Shown here in pieces: positions 8,160-17,152 of a stretch of 57,965 nt of DNA. The stretch's first letter is position 1, and every line of letters starts with the position of its first letter. The translations under genes were made by a program, and so were the position numbers. This stretch comes from Pseudomonadota bacterium (GTDB lineage Bacteria > Pseudomonadota > Gammaproteobacteria > Acidiferrobacterales > Acidiferrobacteraceae): contig JAJYHM010000035.1 in the NCBI GenBank assembly GCA_021784755.1, positions 1 through 57,965 of the forward strand, given 5' to 3'. The notes beneath the pieces were generated by a model. The model was not told where the DNA came from. It ran no database searches and worked only from the letters and a program-made list of their open reading frames with translations.

Positions 8160-8480
8160 AGGGTCGCCCCACTATATGACGTGATGTCGGTCTATCCGGT
8201 GTTGGGCGATGCTCCCAGCCAGTGGTCGCCGTATGAAGTTAAGTTGGCGATGGCCTTGCCCGGCAAGAACAGGCACTACGAGATGCATGGCATCCAGCGC
8301 AGGCACTTCAATAGTACCGCGCAGAAGGTCGGCGATGCATCGACCGCCGAGCCGCTCATCGAAGAAATCCTTGCCCGGACTCCAGTGGCCATTGCCAAAG
8401 TGCAAGCCGCGCTGCCCCAATGTCTCTTACCGCGTGTCGCCGATGCCGTACTGGGGGGCTTGAGCAGGCAGCAAGGGTAC
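8160..8480 (+). pseudogene. HipA-like kinase, C-terminal fragment
   Basis: The frame through 8160-8480 reads APLYDVMSVYP, then KLAMALPGKNRHYEMHGIQR and RHFNSTAQKVG, and ends in VADAVLGGLSRQQ. This matches the last third of HipA-family serine/threonine kinases, the toxins of HipBA modules; 'LAPLYDV' follows the catalytic Asp region in intact proteins. The N-terminal domain and the catalytic loop are absent and no hipB is visible, so this is a dead fragment. The frame reads on past the expected end without a stop into unrelated sequence. The bases 8481-8666 contain no recognisable gene; AGTTTGGGGGGC and AGTTTAGGGGGC form a near-repeat there. Confidence 0.75.
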
Positions 8481-8666
8481 TCGGTGCAATGGTGCCGTAA
8501 GCAGGAGAAAACTTGGTCGCCCCAATACATGCTCACATTCCACCGGACCACAAGTGCCTCTGCGCTTGATTTCCCGGGCGTTAGGGGCTTCTTTCGGAGT
8601 TTGGGGGGCAACAGTTTAGGGGGCCGCGCCGACGATACTCGATCCGTCGCTATTTTGAGAAGCGGG

Positions 8667-11330
8667 TTAGGCGGGCACCCTGGTGGCGGTCTCCGGGATG
8701 GGGCCGTCGATGCGGGCGCGGATGGCGTGGGCCAGATCCGTGAGACGCTGCGAGGATCCGCGCCCGAAGGGTTTGCCGTGTTCGTCGGTGAGGAAGAAGA
8801 CATCTTCGGCGCGTTCGCCAAAGGTGCCGACCTTGGCGGTGACGATGCGGGTACGGTTTGCGTAGAGCGCCAGGGCCAGTTGATGGAGCAGGCCCGGGCG
8901 GTCTTGGGCGATCACCTCCATAACCGTGAGCTGACCGTTGGCGGTCGACGAGAAGTTGATTTCAGTCTTGATCGGGAAGTTTTTCAGGGCTCGCGGCAAG
9001 GGACGGGCGGCTGACTCGTGAAACCCCGTTCCGAGGTCGACACGCACTTGTTCGCGCATCTGCAAAAGCTCGCGTTTGGCCGGCAGGATGCCGTTGGGCG
9101 TGAGCGCGACAAAGCAGTCGAGGGCATAACCCGATGCCATGTGGATGCGTGCATCGACAATGGAGAGGTTCATGCGATCGAGGCTGCCCGTAAGGACCGC
9201 GAAGAGTTCGTCGCTCAGCGGACTGAAGATCAGGAACTCGATGGCTGACTGGTCGGGGCGCACACGCGCCTCTATGACCGGCAGCGCACTTTCGGCCGCG
9301 CCCGCGATGGCGCAGGCATGCCAGGCCAGGGCCTCGGCATCGTGGCGCAGGAAGTAGTCGGCGTCCATGCGTGCCCAGTGCCGCTCAATGGCTTCGGGGC
9401 TCGCGCAGTCGCCCAGAAGCTGCAAGGCGTTGCGCCGTGCGTCGGCGATGCGGGCGTCGACGTCGATGGCCTCGCCGATCCCGCGGCGCAGAATGCGGGT
9501 CGTATCGCGGTAGAGCCCCGTGAGGAGCTTCCCCTTCCAATCATTCCATACCGTCGGGCTCGTGCCGCGGATATCGGCAACGGTGAGTACATAGAGATTA
9601 TCCAGATGTTCGCGATCACCGACGAAACGGGCGAAGTCGGAGACCACCTGGGGGTCGGAGATATCGGTGTGCTGCGCGGTCCACGACATGATCAGGTGGT
9701 GGCGCACGAGCCAGGCCACGAACTGGGCGTCGTAATCGCTGAGACCCAGACGCTGGCAGAACGCGCGCGCCTCGGCCTCCCCGAGACGCGAATGGTCACC
9801 GCCGCGTCCTTTGGCGATGTCATGAAAGAGAGCGGCGAGATACAGCCGTTCGGGCTTGGCGAGAGAGCGCGCGACCTCGCTTGTTATCGGCAGCTCGTGA
9901 GCGAATGCGGCCACCATGACGCGTCGCACGTTGCGCAGGACAAACAGGCTGTGTTCGTCGACCGTGTAGACGTGAAAGAGGTCGTGCTGCATCTGCCCGA
10001 CGATCTTTCCGAAGGCGGGTATATAGGCGCCGAGGACGCCGTAGGCGTTCATGCGTCGCAAGGCCTTGGTGATCCCTGACGGCGCGTGCAGGATGGCCAG
10101 GAAGGCCTTTTGGGTTTCAGGGTCTTTGCGGAAGCTGCCGTCGATCAAGGGGAGATGGGCGCGTAGGAGGCGGATGGTCGCGGCGCGCACACCCTCGAGT
10201 TCCGGGTGGTCCTGGAGGACCCGAAAGAGGCCCAGCATGGCGCAGGGATTTTTGGCGAAGACATGGGCGTCGACGGTTTCCAGGAAGCCGTTGCGGGCGC
10301 GGAATTCCGAGGTGAGGGTTGTCAGGGCCGGGCGTTTGCCGCCAGGCAGGGTCTCAGCAAAATGCTGAAGCAGGATTTCATTCAGGAGCTGGACCTGCTT
10401 GACGGTGCGATAGTAGCGCTTCATGAACTGTTCGACGGCGAGCCGTCCCGGGCGGTCGGCATAGCCCATCTGATGGGCGAGCGCGCGTTGGTGGTCGAAC
10501 AGCAGGCGATCCTCGCGCCGGCGGGCGAGGAAGTGCAGGCCGTTACGCACCTGCCAGAGAAAATTACGGGCATCGATGAGTGAGCGGTATTCGCGTTCGC
10601 CGAGGAAGCCTATCTTGACGAGGTCGTGGAGGTCAGCGGATCCCAGATGGCGCTGGGCGATCCAGCCGACCATATGGATGTCGCGCAGGCCGCCGGGGCC
10701 TTCCTTGACGTTCGGCTCAAGATTGTAGCCAGTATCGTCGTAGCGCGCGTAGCGGGCTTTTTGTTCGGCAAGCTTGGCCTCGTAGAAGCGCGCGCTCGGC
10801 CAGAGTTGCGGGGAGGCCAGTTCATGCACGAGGCGGGCGAGGAGCGCCTCGTCGCCCATCAAGAGGCGCGCCTCCATGAGATTGGTCATGACCGTCGCGT
10901 CACCGCGTGCGACACGTAGGCAATCGCGCACCGATCGCACGCTATGGCCTACGGTGAGCCCTATGTCCCAGAGGAAGCGCAGGAAGGGTTCGGCGAAGGC
11001 CTGCGTCTTGTCATAGCGAGGGCTGTCCTGGAGCAGCAGCAGGTCGATGTCGGACGCCGGGTGGAGTTCGCCGCGCCCATACCCGCCAACCGCCACCAGC
11101 GCGATGGAGATCCGATCGGGAAGTTTATGCTCGTGTTCCGTGTAGGCGCGCGACAGGATGTCGTCGATCAAGGCAGTGCGTAGACGCAGGGTCTGGACCC
11201 CAAGACCCCGGCGTCGCCGGGGCAATTCGGCTTCGTGGGCTGCACGCAGGCGGGCGTCGCCGGTCCGCAAGGCCTCGCGGAATCGCGCGATGTCGGAGTT
11301 TGCGGGTGGTGGCGCGATGGTATTGGTCAA
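8667..11330 (-). CDS. glnD: Bifunctional [protein-PII] uridylyltransferase / UMP-removing enzyme GlnD
   Basis: This 887-residue enzyme attaches UMP to the PII proteins when glutamine is low and removes it when glutamine is high. The nucleotidyltransferase motif GGYGRGELHPASDID is at 82-96, with metal-binding D94 and D96. An HD phosphohydrolase domain follows mid-protein (LAALFHDIAKGRGGDHS). Two ACT domains at the C-terminus sense glutamine (LSIVDARIHM and VMEVIAQDRPGLLHQLA). Length and domain order are normal. The start is 9 bases after the map stop, so map-glnD form a minus-strand operon. Confidence 0.96.
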   Translation of the reverse strand: MTNTIAPPPANSDIARFREALRTGDARLRAAHEAELPRRRRGLGVQTLRLRTALIDDILSRAYTEHEHKLPDRISIALVAVGGYGRGELHPASDIDLLLLQDSPRYDKTQAFAEPFLRFLWDIGLTVGHSVRSVRDCLRVARGDATVMTNLMEARLLMGDEALLARLVHELASPQLWPSARFYEAKLAEQKARYARYDDTGYNLEPNVKEGPGGLRDIHMVGWIAQRHLGSADLHDLVKIGFLGEREYRSLIDARNFLWQVRNGLHFLARRREDRLLFDHQRALAHQMGYADRPGRLAVEQFMKRYYRTVKQVQLLNEILLQHFAETLPGGKRPALTTLTSEFRARNGFLETVDAHVFAKNPCAMLGLFRVLQDHPELEGVRAATIRLLRAHLPLIDGSFRKDPETQKAFLAILHAPSGITKALRRMNAYGVLGAYIPAFGKIVGQMQHDLFHVYTVDEHSLFVLRNVRRVMVAAFAHELPITSEVARSLAKPERLYLAALFHDIAKGRGGDHSRLGEAEARAFCQRLGLSDYDAQFVAWLVRHHLIMSWTAQHTDISDPQVVSDFARFVGDREHLDNLYVLTVADIRGTSPTVWNDWKGKLLTGLYRDTTRILRRGIGEAIDVDARIADARRNALQLLGDCASPEAIERHWARMDADYFLRHDAEALAWHACAIAGAAESALPVIEARVRPDQSAIEFLIFSPLSDELFAVLTGSLDRMNLSIVDARIHMASGYALDCFVALTPNGILPAKRELLQMREQVRVDLGTGFHESAARPLPRALKNFPIKTEINFSSTANGQLTVMEVIAQDRPGLLHQLALALYANRTRIVTAKVGTFGERAEDVFFLTDEHGKPFGRGSSQRLTDLAHAIRARIDGPIPETATRVPA

Positions 11331-11339
11331 GGTGCGGCC

Positions 11340-12107
11340 CTAGATCATCTCATCCGAGCGCAGGGTCAGGACCTCGTAACCTGTGGGCGTGACAAGTATC
11401 GTGTGCTCCCATTGGGCGGACAGGCCGTGATCCCGGGTCACGACCGTCCAGTTGTCAGGTAGCAGTTTGACCCCGGCCCCGCGCTGATTGATCATGGGCT
11501 CTATCGTAAAGATCATGCCGGGCTCCAGGGTTACGCCGGTACCGGGGTTTCCATAATGCAGGACCTGCGGGTCTTCGTGGAAGCTGCGCCCGATGCCGTG
11601 TCCACAGTATTCGCGTACCACCGAGTAGTGGCGGCTCTCGGCCAGGGTCTGGATGGCGTGCCCTATGTCGCCCAAGCGTATACCCGGACGCACCATGCGG
11701 ATCCCCTGCACCATGCATTCATAGGTCGTTTCCGTCAGGCGTCGCGCTGCGACCGAGGGCTCTCCGACATAGAACATGCGGCTCGTGTCGCCATGGTAGT
11801 CCTCCTTGATCACCGTGATGTCGATATTGACGATGTCGCCGCGTTTCAGTTTGCGGTCGCCCGGTATGCCGTGGCAGACCTGATGGTTGACCGAGGTGCA
11901 GATCGAGCGCGGGAATCCGTGATAATTGAGCGGCGCCGGGATCGCTTTTTGGGTATTCACGATATAGTCGTGACAGATGCGGTCGAGTTCGTCCGTAGTC
12001 ACGCCGGGCGTGACATGAGGGGCGATCATCTCGAGGACATCGGCGGCGAGGCGGCCGGCCACGCGCATTTTCTGGATCTCGCTTTCGGTCTTGATCGTTA
12101 TGGCCAT
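11340..12107 (-). CDS. map: Methionine aminopeptidase type I
   Basis: This 255-residue enzyme removes the initiator Met from nascent proteins. I chose the ATG at 12107, giving MAITIKTESEIQKM, the conserved N-terminus of the family; an upstream in-frame ATG at 12254 would add 49 residues of low-complexity sequence. Metal ligands are visible in NIDITVIKEDYHGDTSRMF (two Asp), the HGIGRSFHEDP helix (His), FTIEPM (Glu) and the C-terminal WEHTILV (Glu). It is divergent from rpsB, the same order as in many proteobacteria. The 300 bases between the two genes should hold both promoters. Confidence 0.95.
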   Translation of the reverse strand: MAITIKTESEIQKMRVAGRLAADVLEMIAPHVTPGVTTDELDRICHDYIVNTQKAIPAPLNYHGFPRSICTSVNHQVCHGIPGDRKLKRGDIVNIDITVIKEDYHGDTSRMFYVGEPSVAARRLTETTYECMVQGIRMVRPGIRLGDIGHAIQTLAESRHYSVVREYCGHGIGRSFHEDPQVLHYGNPGTGVTLEPGMIFTIEPMINQRGAGVKLLPDNWTVVTRDHGLSAQWEHTILVTPTGYEVLTLRSDEMI

Positions 12108-12406
12108 CAGGGGTCTTGGGTTCCGGGGGTTGAGCCGTGTGAGTGATAGCTTATTGTCGGCGGTCCGCGTCCGGCGTTCAACCATCGCGCGTGGGCGTTC
12201 GGTGCGTTTCGTCCCAGGCGGGACGATTCGCACTGTTACCAGACCCTCACTCATGGTAGCATGCGCCCACGCGAGGATCCCCCTCGCGCCCTCGTTTTGA
12301 GGGATTATCGCACGCAGGTCGTCACGGCGTTCGGGTGCTCCGGGCCTTAAAGGCGCGGGGTCGACGTCCGGGACCTGCGGTGGACTAACCCGTTTGGAGA
12401 TATGTC
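12108..12406. promoter_or_regulatory. Divergent map / rpsB intergenic region
   Basis: The 299 bases between the two start codons must hold promoters for both directions. I see no full sigma-70 match. A GATTAT (-10-like) is at 12302-12307, downstream of the hairpin CCCTC...GAGGG (about 12290-12303), on the rpsB side. The rpsB ribosome binding site GGAGATA precedes the start. Autogenous control by S2 through the rpsB leader is known in other bacteria; I cannot identify the fold here. Confidence 0.35.
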
Positions 12407-13330
12407 ATGGCTAATGTCACGATGCGTGAAATGCTTGAGGCCGGCTGTCATTTTGGCCATCAGACCCGGTTCTGGCACCCGAAAATGCGCCCCTATATCT
12501 TTGGTGAGCGCAACAACATCCACATCATCAATCTCGAGAAGTCGCTGCCTATGTTGAGCGAGGCGGCGACATTCGTGCGCAAGCTTGCATCGAACAAGGG
12601 CACGATCCTGTTTGTCGGCACCAAACGCCAAGCCGCCGAGATCGTGCGTGCCGAGGCGATCCGGGCCGGCTGCCCCTATGTGGACCATCGCTGGCTGGGC
12701 GGCATGTTGACGAATTACAAGACGGTGCGCCGGTCGATCGAGCGCCTGAAGCGGCTCGAGGAGCTGCTCGCCGAAGGCGGCGGGGCCGAAAAGCTGTCGA
12801 AGAAGGAGACGCTGACTCTGGAGCGCGAGCGCGCCAAACTGGATCGGAGCCTGAGCGGCATCAAGGATATGCCGAGCCTGCCGGACGCCTTGTTCGTGGT
12901 CGACGTGGGTCACGAGTATATCGCCGTGGGCGAGGCCAATAAGCTCAAGATCCCGGTGGTGGCGGTGGTCGACTCGAATTGCAAGACCGACGGCGTCGAT
13001 TACGTCATTCCGGGCAATGACGATGCCAGTCGCGCCATAACCCTCTATGCCCGCACCATGGCCGATGCCGTCCTCGAAGGCCGTGCCACCGTGACGACGG
13101 TGGCCCCTTCAGGCGACGAAGAGTTCGTTGAAGTGAAGGAAGATCCGGCCACGCGCACGGCCCCCCGCAAGAAGGCCGCGAGCCCCTATGATGGCTATGT
13201 GGGCGAAGCCGAAGGGGATACCGAGGGCGCCGGGCCGAGCCCCGCCGTCACGGATACGCGCAAGGCTCGACCCAAGGGCCGCGAAGGGGCGGGCGCCAAA
13301 CCCGCCCGCGGTGGTCGCGGCCGGTCCTGA
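12407..13330 (+). CDS. rpsB: 30S ribosomal protein S2
   Basis: S2 binds late in 30S assembly and links the head to the body, recruiting S1. The conserved core is complete from the N-terminus ([20 protein letters not shown]) through [20 protein letters not shown]. At 307 residues it is 55-65 longer than usual. The extra C-terminal tail (from about residue 245) is a low-complexity, charged sequence ending in PARGGRGRS, rich in Ala, Gly, Pro, Arg and Lys. Such tails occur in some proteobacteria and could contact rRNA. A terminator-like hairpin lies between rpsB and tsf. Confidence 0.97.
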   Translation: MANVTMREMLEAGCHFGHQTRFWHPKMRPYIFGERNNIHIINLEKSLPMLSEAATFVRKLASNKGTILFVGTKRQAAEIVRAEAIRAGCPYVDHRWLGGMLTNYKTVRRSIERLKRLEELLAEGGGAEKLSKKETLTLERERAKLDRSLSGIKDMPSLPDALFVVDVGHEYIAVGEANKLKIPVVAVVDSNCKTDGVDYVIPGNDDASRAITLYARTMADAVLEGRATVTTVAPSGDEEFVEVKEDPATRTAPRKKAASPYDGYVGEAEGDTEGAGPSPAVTDTRKARPKGREGAGAKPARGGRGRS

Positions 13331-13356
13331 GGTTGGCTGGGCGGATATTGATAGGC

Positions 13357-13379
13357 AAAGGGGGGCAAAGCCCCCTTTT
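13357..13379 (+). terminator. Intrinsic terminator / attenuator between rpsB and tsf
   Basis: A run of A's and G's at 13357-13366 folds over an AAA loop onto GCCCCC and TTTT at 13370-13379, giving about ten pairs including one G-T. It lies 26 bases after the rpsB stop and 21 before the tsf start. As in E. coli, it probably lets only part of the transcription pass, keeping S2 in excess of EF-Ts and the genes behind it. Confidence 0.75.
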
Positions 13380-13400
13380 GTGTGCGTATGAGGATGAGAT

Positions 13401-14282
13401 ATGGCGATTTCAGCGGCACAAGTGAAGGAACTTCGGGAGCGGACCGGGCTGGGTATGATGGAGTGCAAGACCGCGCTCACGGAGACCGACGGCAATATCG
13501 AGGCGGCGATCGACCTGCTGCGCAAGAAGGCCGGCGCCAAGGTGGATAAAAAGGCCCATCGCGTGGCGGCCGAAGGAGCCGTTGCGGCCCATGTCGATGC
13601 GAGCGGCCGGGTAGGCGCGCTTGTGGAGGTCAATAGCGAGACCGATTTCGTGGCCAAGGAGGAGCGCTTCGTGGGCTTCGCCGAAGCGCTTGCGGTGCTC
13701 GTGGCGGAAAAGAACCCCGCTGATGTGGAGGCCCTGCTGGCCTTGGCGTATCCGGGTGGCGGCACGGTGGCCGAGGCCCGCGCGGCGCTCGTGGCCCAGT
13801 TTGGGGAAAACATGGCCGTGCGTCGCTTCGCGCGGCTCGAGGCCGAAGGCGGTGTGCTCGGGCATTATGTGCATGGGCGGCGGATCGGTGTGCTGGTGGC
13901 GCTCACTCAGGGAGATCCGGGCGTGGCGCGCGACCTCGCCATGCATGTCGCCGCCAACAAACCCGCCTATGTCCGGCCGGACGAGGTTCCGGCGGATGTC
14001 GTGGCCCGCGAGAAGGCGATCTATGTCGCGCAGGCCGCTGAGTCCGGGAAGCCCGCCGACATCATAGAGAAGATGGTGATGGGCAAGGTCCGGAAGTACT
14101 TGGACGATAGCACTCTGGTCGGCCAGCCCTTCGTCAAGGAGCCGGAGATCACGGTGGCAGCCTACCTGAAACGCTCCGGCGCCGACGTGAAGCGCTTCTA
14201 CCGTCTCGAGGTTGGCGAAGGGATCGAGCGCGAGGTCAGCAACTTCGCCTCGGAAGTCATGTCTCAGGTGAAGGGAAGCTGA
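13401..14282 (+). CDS. tsf: Elongation factor Ts
   Basis: This 293-residue guanine-nucleotide exchange factor for EF-Tu begins with the UBA-like domain carrying the signature LRERTGLGMMECKTAL. The core subdomains include TDFVAKEERF, and residue ~80 onward contacts EF-Tu in known structures. The C-terminal coiled-coil region carries KYLDDSTLVGQPFVKE. Length and domains are normal. A GATGAGATATG context gives a modest ribosome binding site. pyrH begins 3 bases after its stop. Confidence 0.97.
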   Translation: MAISAAQVKELRERTGLGMMECKTALTETDGNIEAAIDLLRKKAGAKVDKKAHRVAAEGAVAAHVDASGRVGALVEVNSETDFVAKEERFVGFAEALAVLVAEKNPADVEALLALAYPGGGTVAEARAALVAQFGENMAVRRFARLEAEGGVLGHYVHGRRIGVLVALTQGDPGVARDLAMHVAANKPAYVRPDEVPADVVAREKAIYVAQAAESGKPADIIEKMVMGKVRKYLDDSTLVGQPFVKEPEITVAAYLKRSGADVKRFYRLEVGEGIEREVSNFASEVMSQVKGS

Positions 14283-14285
14283 TCT

Positions 14286-15008
14286 ATGGCGCGTTACCGG
14301 CGCGTGCTCCTAAAGCTGAGTGGCGAGGCGTTGATGGGCTCGGCCGGTTACGGCATCGACCCGGAAGTGCTGAAGGCGATGGCCGATGCCGTGGCCGAGG
14401 CCTCTGACGGCACCGGCCTTGCGATTGTGGTGGGCGGCGGCAATATCTTTCGTGGCGTGTCGAGTTCGGCGCGGGATATGGACCGCGCGGAGGCCGACCT
14501 CATGGGTATGCTGGCGACGGTCATGAATGCCTTGGCCTTGGGTGAGGCCCTGCGGGCGCGCGGCGTGATGGCGCATATCCAGTCGGCGCTGCCGGTGGGC
14601 ACGGCAGTGCCGGCCTTCGACCGGCGCCACGCGCTCGCGTGTCTGGATAGGGCTGAGGTCGTCATATTCGCGGCAGGGACCGGCAATCCATTTTTTACGA
14701 CGGACACGGCGGCCAGCCTGCGGGCCTTGGAGATGCGGGCCGATATCATGCTAAAGGCCACCAAGGTCGACGGCGTGTATTCCGCCGACCCCAAGCGCGA
14801 TCCCGCCGCGGTACGCTTTCGGCGCCTTAGTTACGATGACATCTTGCAGCGCAGGCTCGGGGTCATGGACGCTACGGCGATCGCGCTGTTGCGGGAATAT
14901 CGGGTCCCCTTGCGCGTCTTTGACATGACACAGCCTGGGGCGCTCGCCCGTATCCTGGCGGGGGCCGAGGAAGGGACTTTAGTGGAAGAAGGAGCGCAGT
15001 GTGAGTGA
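14286..15008 (+). CDS. pyrH: Uridylate kinase
   Basis: This 240-residue enzyme phosphorylates UMP to UDP and is the hexameric, GTP-regulated bacterial type of the amino acid kinase fold. Visible are the N-terminal VLLKLSGEALMG phosphate loop, VVGGGNIFRG, and the DTAASLRALEM and KATKVDGVYSADP nucleotide-binding blocks. It supplies UDP for nucleotide-sugar and CTP synthesis; pyrG lies further down the same strand. Its TGA overlaps the GTG start of frr by 8 bases. Confidence 0.97.
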   Translation: MARYRRVLLKLSGEALMGSAGYGIDPEVLKAMADAVAEASDGTGLAIVVGGGNIFRGVSSSARDMDRAEADLMGMLATVMNALALGEALRARGVMAHIQSALPVGTAVPAFDRRHALACLDRAEVVIFAAGTGNPFFTTDTAASLRALEMRADIMLKATKVDGVYSADPKRDPAAVRFRRLSYDDILQRRLGVMDATAIALLREYRVPLRVFDMTQPGALARILAGAEEGTLVEEGAQCE

Positions 15009-15558
15009 GGACCTGAAAAAAGACGTTCAGGCGCGCATGGCCAAGTCTCTCGAGGCCCTGAAGGCGGAGCTGGGCCGGATCCGCACGGGACGCGCCAATA
15101 CCGCACTTTTGGACCACATCATGGTCGACTACTACGGGACCAAGACGGCCCTCTCCAAGGTCGCTAACGTCACGGTCGCCGATGCCCGCAACCTCGTCGT
15201 GAACCCCTGGGAGAAGGGCGTGGTCGCAGCCATTGAGCGGGCGATCATGGAGTCGGGACTCGGCTTCAATCCCGTGACGACCGGCACGACGATCCGTATC
15301 CCCATGCCGTCCTTGACCGAGGAGCGGCGTCGGGAGCTTGGCAAGGTAGCCCGCAGTGAAGGCGAGAACGCCAAGGTCGCAGTACGCAACATCCGGCGCG
15401 ACACGAACAATCACCTGAAGGACCAGGTCAAGAAAAAGTTGCTTTCCGAAGATGAGGAGAAGCGTCTGGTCGAGGCGGTCCAAAAGACCACTGATCAATT
15501 CATCGCGGAAATCGACAAGTTGGTCGGCGCGAAGGAACGGGATATCCTGGAGATCTAA
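15001..15558 (+). CDS. frr: Ribosome recycling factor
   Basis: This 185-residue protein splits post-termination ribosomes with EF-G. The typical long three-helix bundle is evident: RMAKSLEALKAELGRIRTGR at the N-terminus, and KVARSEGENAKVAVRNIRRD followed by KKLLSEDEEKR near the C-terminus. The start is GTG at 15001, inside the end of pyrH, with GAAGGAG upstream. The gene order rpsB-tsf-pyrH-frr is nearly universal in proteobacteria. Confidence 0.97.
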   Translation: MSEDLKKDVQARMAKSLEALKAELGRIRTGRANTALLDHIMVDYYGTKTALSKVANVTVADARNLVVNPWEKGVVAAIERAIMESGLGFNPVTTGTTIRIPMPSLTEERRRELGKVARSEGENAKVAVRNIRRDTNNHLKDQVKKKLLSEDEEKRLVEAVQKTTDQFIAEIDKLVGAKERDILEI

Positions 15559-15591
15559 CCGGGGGCGCGCCAATACGCCTATAATCGTGAT

Positions 15592-16350
15592 ATGACGACG
15601 ATGGATCAGGGTTCTATGGAAGGCGGTCTTCCCTCACATGTCGCTGTGATCATGGACGGCAATGGGCGCTGGGCCAAGGCGCGCGGGCAGGCTCGTATCC
15701 AGGGGCATCGCAAGGGTGTCGAGATGGTTCGCGAACTCGTGGCGGCGTGCGCCGAAAAGGGCATCCGGGCGGTCACGCTGTTCGCCTTTAGCAGCGAGAA
15801 CTGGCGGCGGCCGCGGCTCGAGGTGCGTCTCCTGCGCCAGCTGTTTTTGTTTGCGCTCGACCGCGAGATCACGAAACTCCATGACAACGATATCCAGTTT
15901 CGTGCCATCGGTGATATTGGCGCCTTCGGGCCCGAGATCGTGCAGCGCGTACGCGACGCCGAGGCCATGACCTGCCACAACAAGCGGCTGCGTCTCACCA
16001 TAGCCGCCAACTACGGGGGGCGATGGGATATCGCGCAGGCCTGTGCGCGCGTCGCCTTGGAGGTGCGCGCCGGAACGCTCGAGCCCGCCGCCATCACCCC
16101 CGATACCCTGGTGCCCTATCTCAGCATGGCCGACGTTCCGGAACCGGATCTCTTTATTCGCACAGGTGGCGAGCAAAGGATCAGCAACTTCCTTTTGTGG
16201 CAGTTGGCCTACACGGAGCTCTATTTCACGCCCGTGTTATGGCCCGACTTCGATCGCAAACAGTTTGATCTCGCCCTGGAATCCTTTGCCGGGCGGCAGC
16301 GGCGTTTCGGGCGCACGGGAGATCAAGTCGAGGCGGCGTGGCGTGCTTAA
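15592..16350 (+). CDS. uppS: Di-trans,poly-cis-undecaprenyl diphosphate synthase
   Basis: This is the cis-prenyltransferase that makes C55 undecaprenyl diphosphate, the lipid carrier for peptidoglycan and O-antigen. The signature VIMDGNGRWAKARG holds catalytic D22. FAFSSENWRRP and the C-terminal block PDLFIRTGGEQRISNFLLWQ are also present. The 252 residues are normal. The first ATG (15592) is used here; ATG at 15601 or 15616 would be equally compatible with the fold. Its stop overlaps the GTG start of cdsA. Confidence 0.96.
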   Translation: MTTMDQGSMEGGLPSHVAVIMDGNGRWAKARGQARIQGHRKGVEMVRELVAACAEKGIRAVTLFAFSSENWRRPRLEVRLLRQLFLFALDREITKLHDNDIQFRAIGDIGAFGPEIVQRVRDAEAMTCHNKRLRLTIAANYGGRWDIAQACARVALEVRAGTLEPAAITPDTLVPYLSMADVPEPDLFIRTGGEQRISNFLLWQLAYTELYFTPVLWPDFDRKQFDLALESFAGRQRRFGRTGDQVEAAWRA

Positions 16351-17152
16351 AGAGCGCCTGCTGACGGCGCTCGTCGCGGGCTCCCTGCTGCTTGCGGGCC
16401 TTATCTTCCTGAATAGCTTGGATGTCGCCATCCTGTTGGGCGCCGTGACGCTGCTGGCCGCCTTCGAGTGGTCGTCGCTGGTCCACCCGGGAATGGCGGT
16501 GGGCTTGGCCTACACGGCTTTGACGGCGATCGTTGGGGTCGCGAGTCTCGCGGTGCCGCTTGTGGTGGTCGTGGCGGCCGCACTCGTATGGTGGGCCTGG
16601 GCGGCCGGCGAGGTATTCGTGTTTCGTGACCGCGCGAGCCCTTTGTGGCAGCTAACGGCCCTCAAATGGCTGGTGGGCCTGCTTGTGCTCGTGCCGGCGT
16701 GGCGGGGGTGCCTTGCCCTGAAAATGCAGGATCCCTCCCATCCAGGATTCCTGATCTGGCTGCTCGCCATGGTGTGGGCGGCCGATAGCGTGGCTTATTT
16801 CGCCGGACGCGCCTTCGGTCGTCGCAAGCTTGCGCCCCTCGTGAGTCCTGGCAAGACCATGGAAGGGGCGCTGGGCGGTGTGGCGGGGGCGGCGGTGGCC
16901 GGCGGCGCAGGCGCTTGGTGGCTTGGTGTACTACCACTCGGCATAGGCGGGGGGGCTCTTTTGGGGGTCGCGATCGCTATGCTGTCGATCGTAGGCGATC
17001 TACTCGAGAGCAAGGCCAAACGATCGGCGTTGGTCAAGGATTCCGGTCGCTGGTTGCCTGGTCATGGCGGCGTCCTCGATCGCATCGACGCCTTGACGGC
17101 GGCGGCACCACTCTTTGTGTGGACCATGCGTGATCTGGGGGTTCTTCGATGA
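16343..17152 (+). CDS. cdsA: Phosphatidate cytidylyltransferase
   Basis: This 269-residue membrane enzyme makes CDP-diacylglycerol, the branch point of phospholipid synthesis. The GTG at 16343 gives [19 protein letters not shown], a normal CdsA N-terminus, and lies within the uppS stop region. Multiple hydrophobic helices follow. The C-terminal signature is complete: [20 protein letters not shown] followed by DRIDAL, including the two metal-binding Asp. The stop overlaps the dxr start by 4 bases. Confidence 0.95.
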   Translation: MLKERLLTALVAGSLLLAGLIFLNSLDVAILLGAVTLLAAFEWSSLVHPGMAVGLAYTALTAIVGVASLAVPLVVVVAAALVWWAWAAGEVFVFRDRASPLWQLTALKWLVGLLVLVPAWRGCLALKMQDPSHPGFLIWLLAMVWAADSVAYFAGRAFGRRKLAPLVSPGKTMEGALGGVAGAAVAGGAGAWWLGVLPLGIGGGALLGVAIAMLSIVGDLLESKAKRSALVKDSGRWLPGHGGVLDRIDALTAAAPLFVWTMRDLGVLR

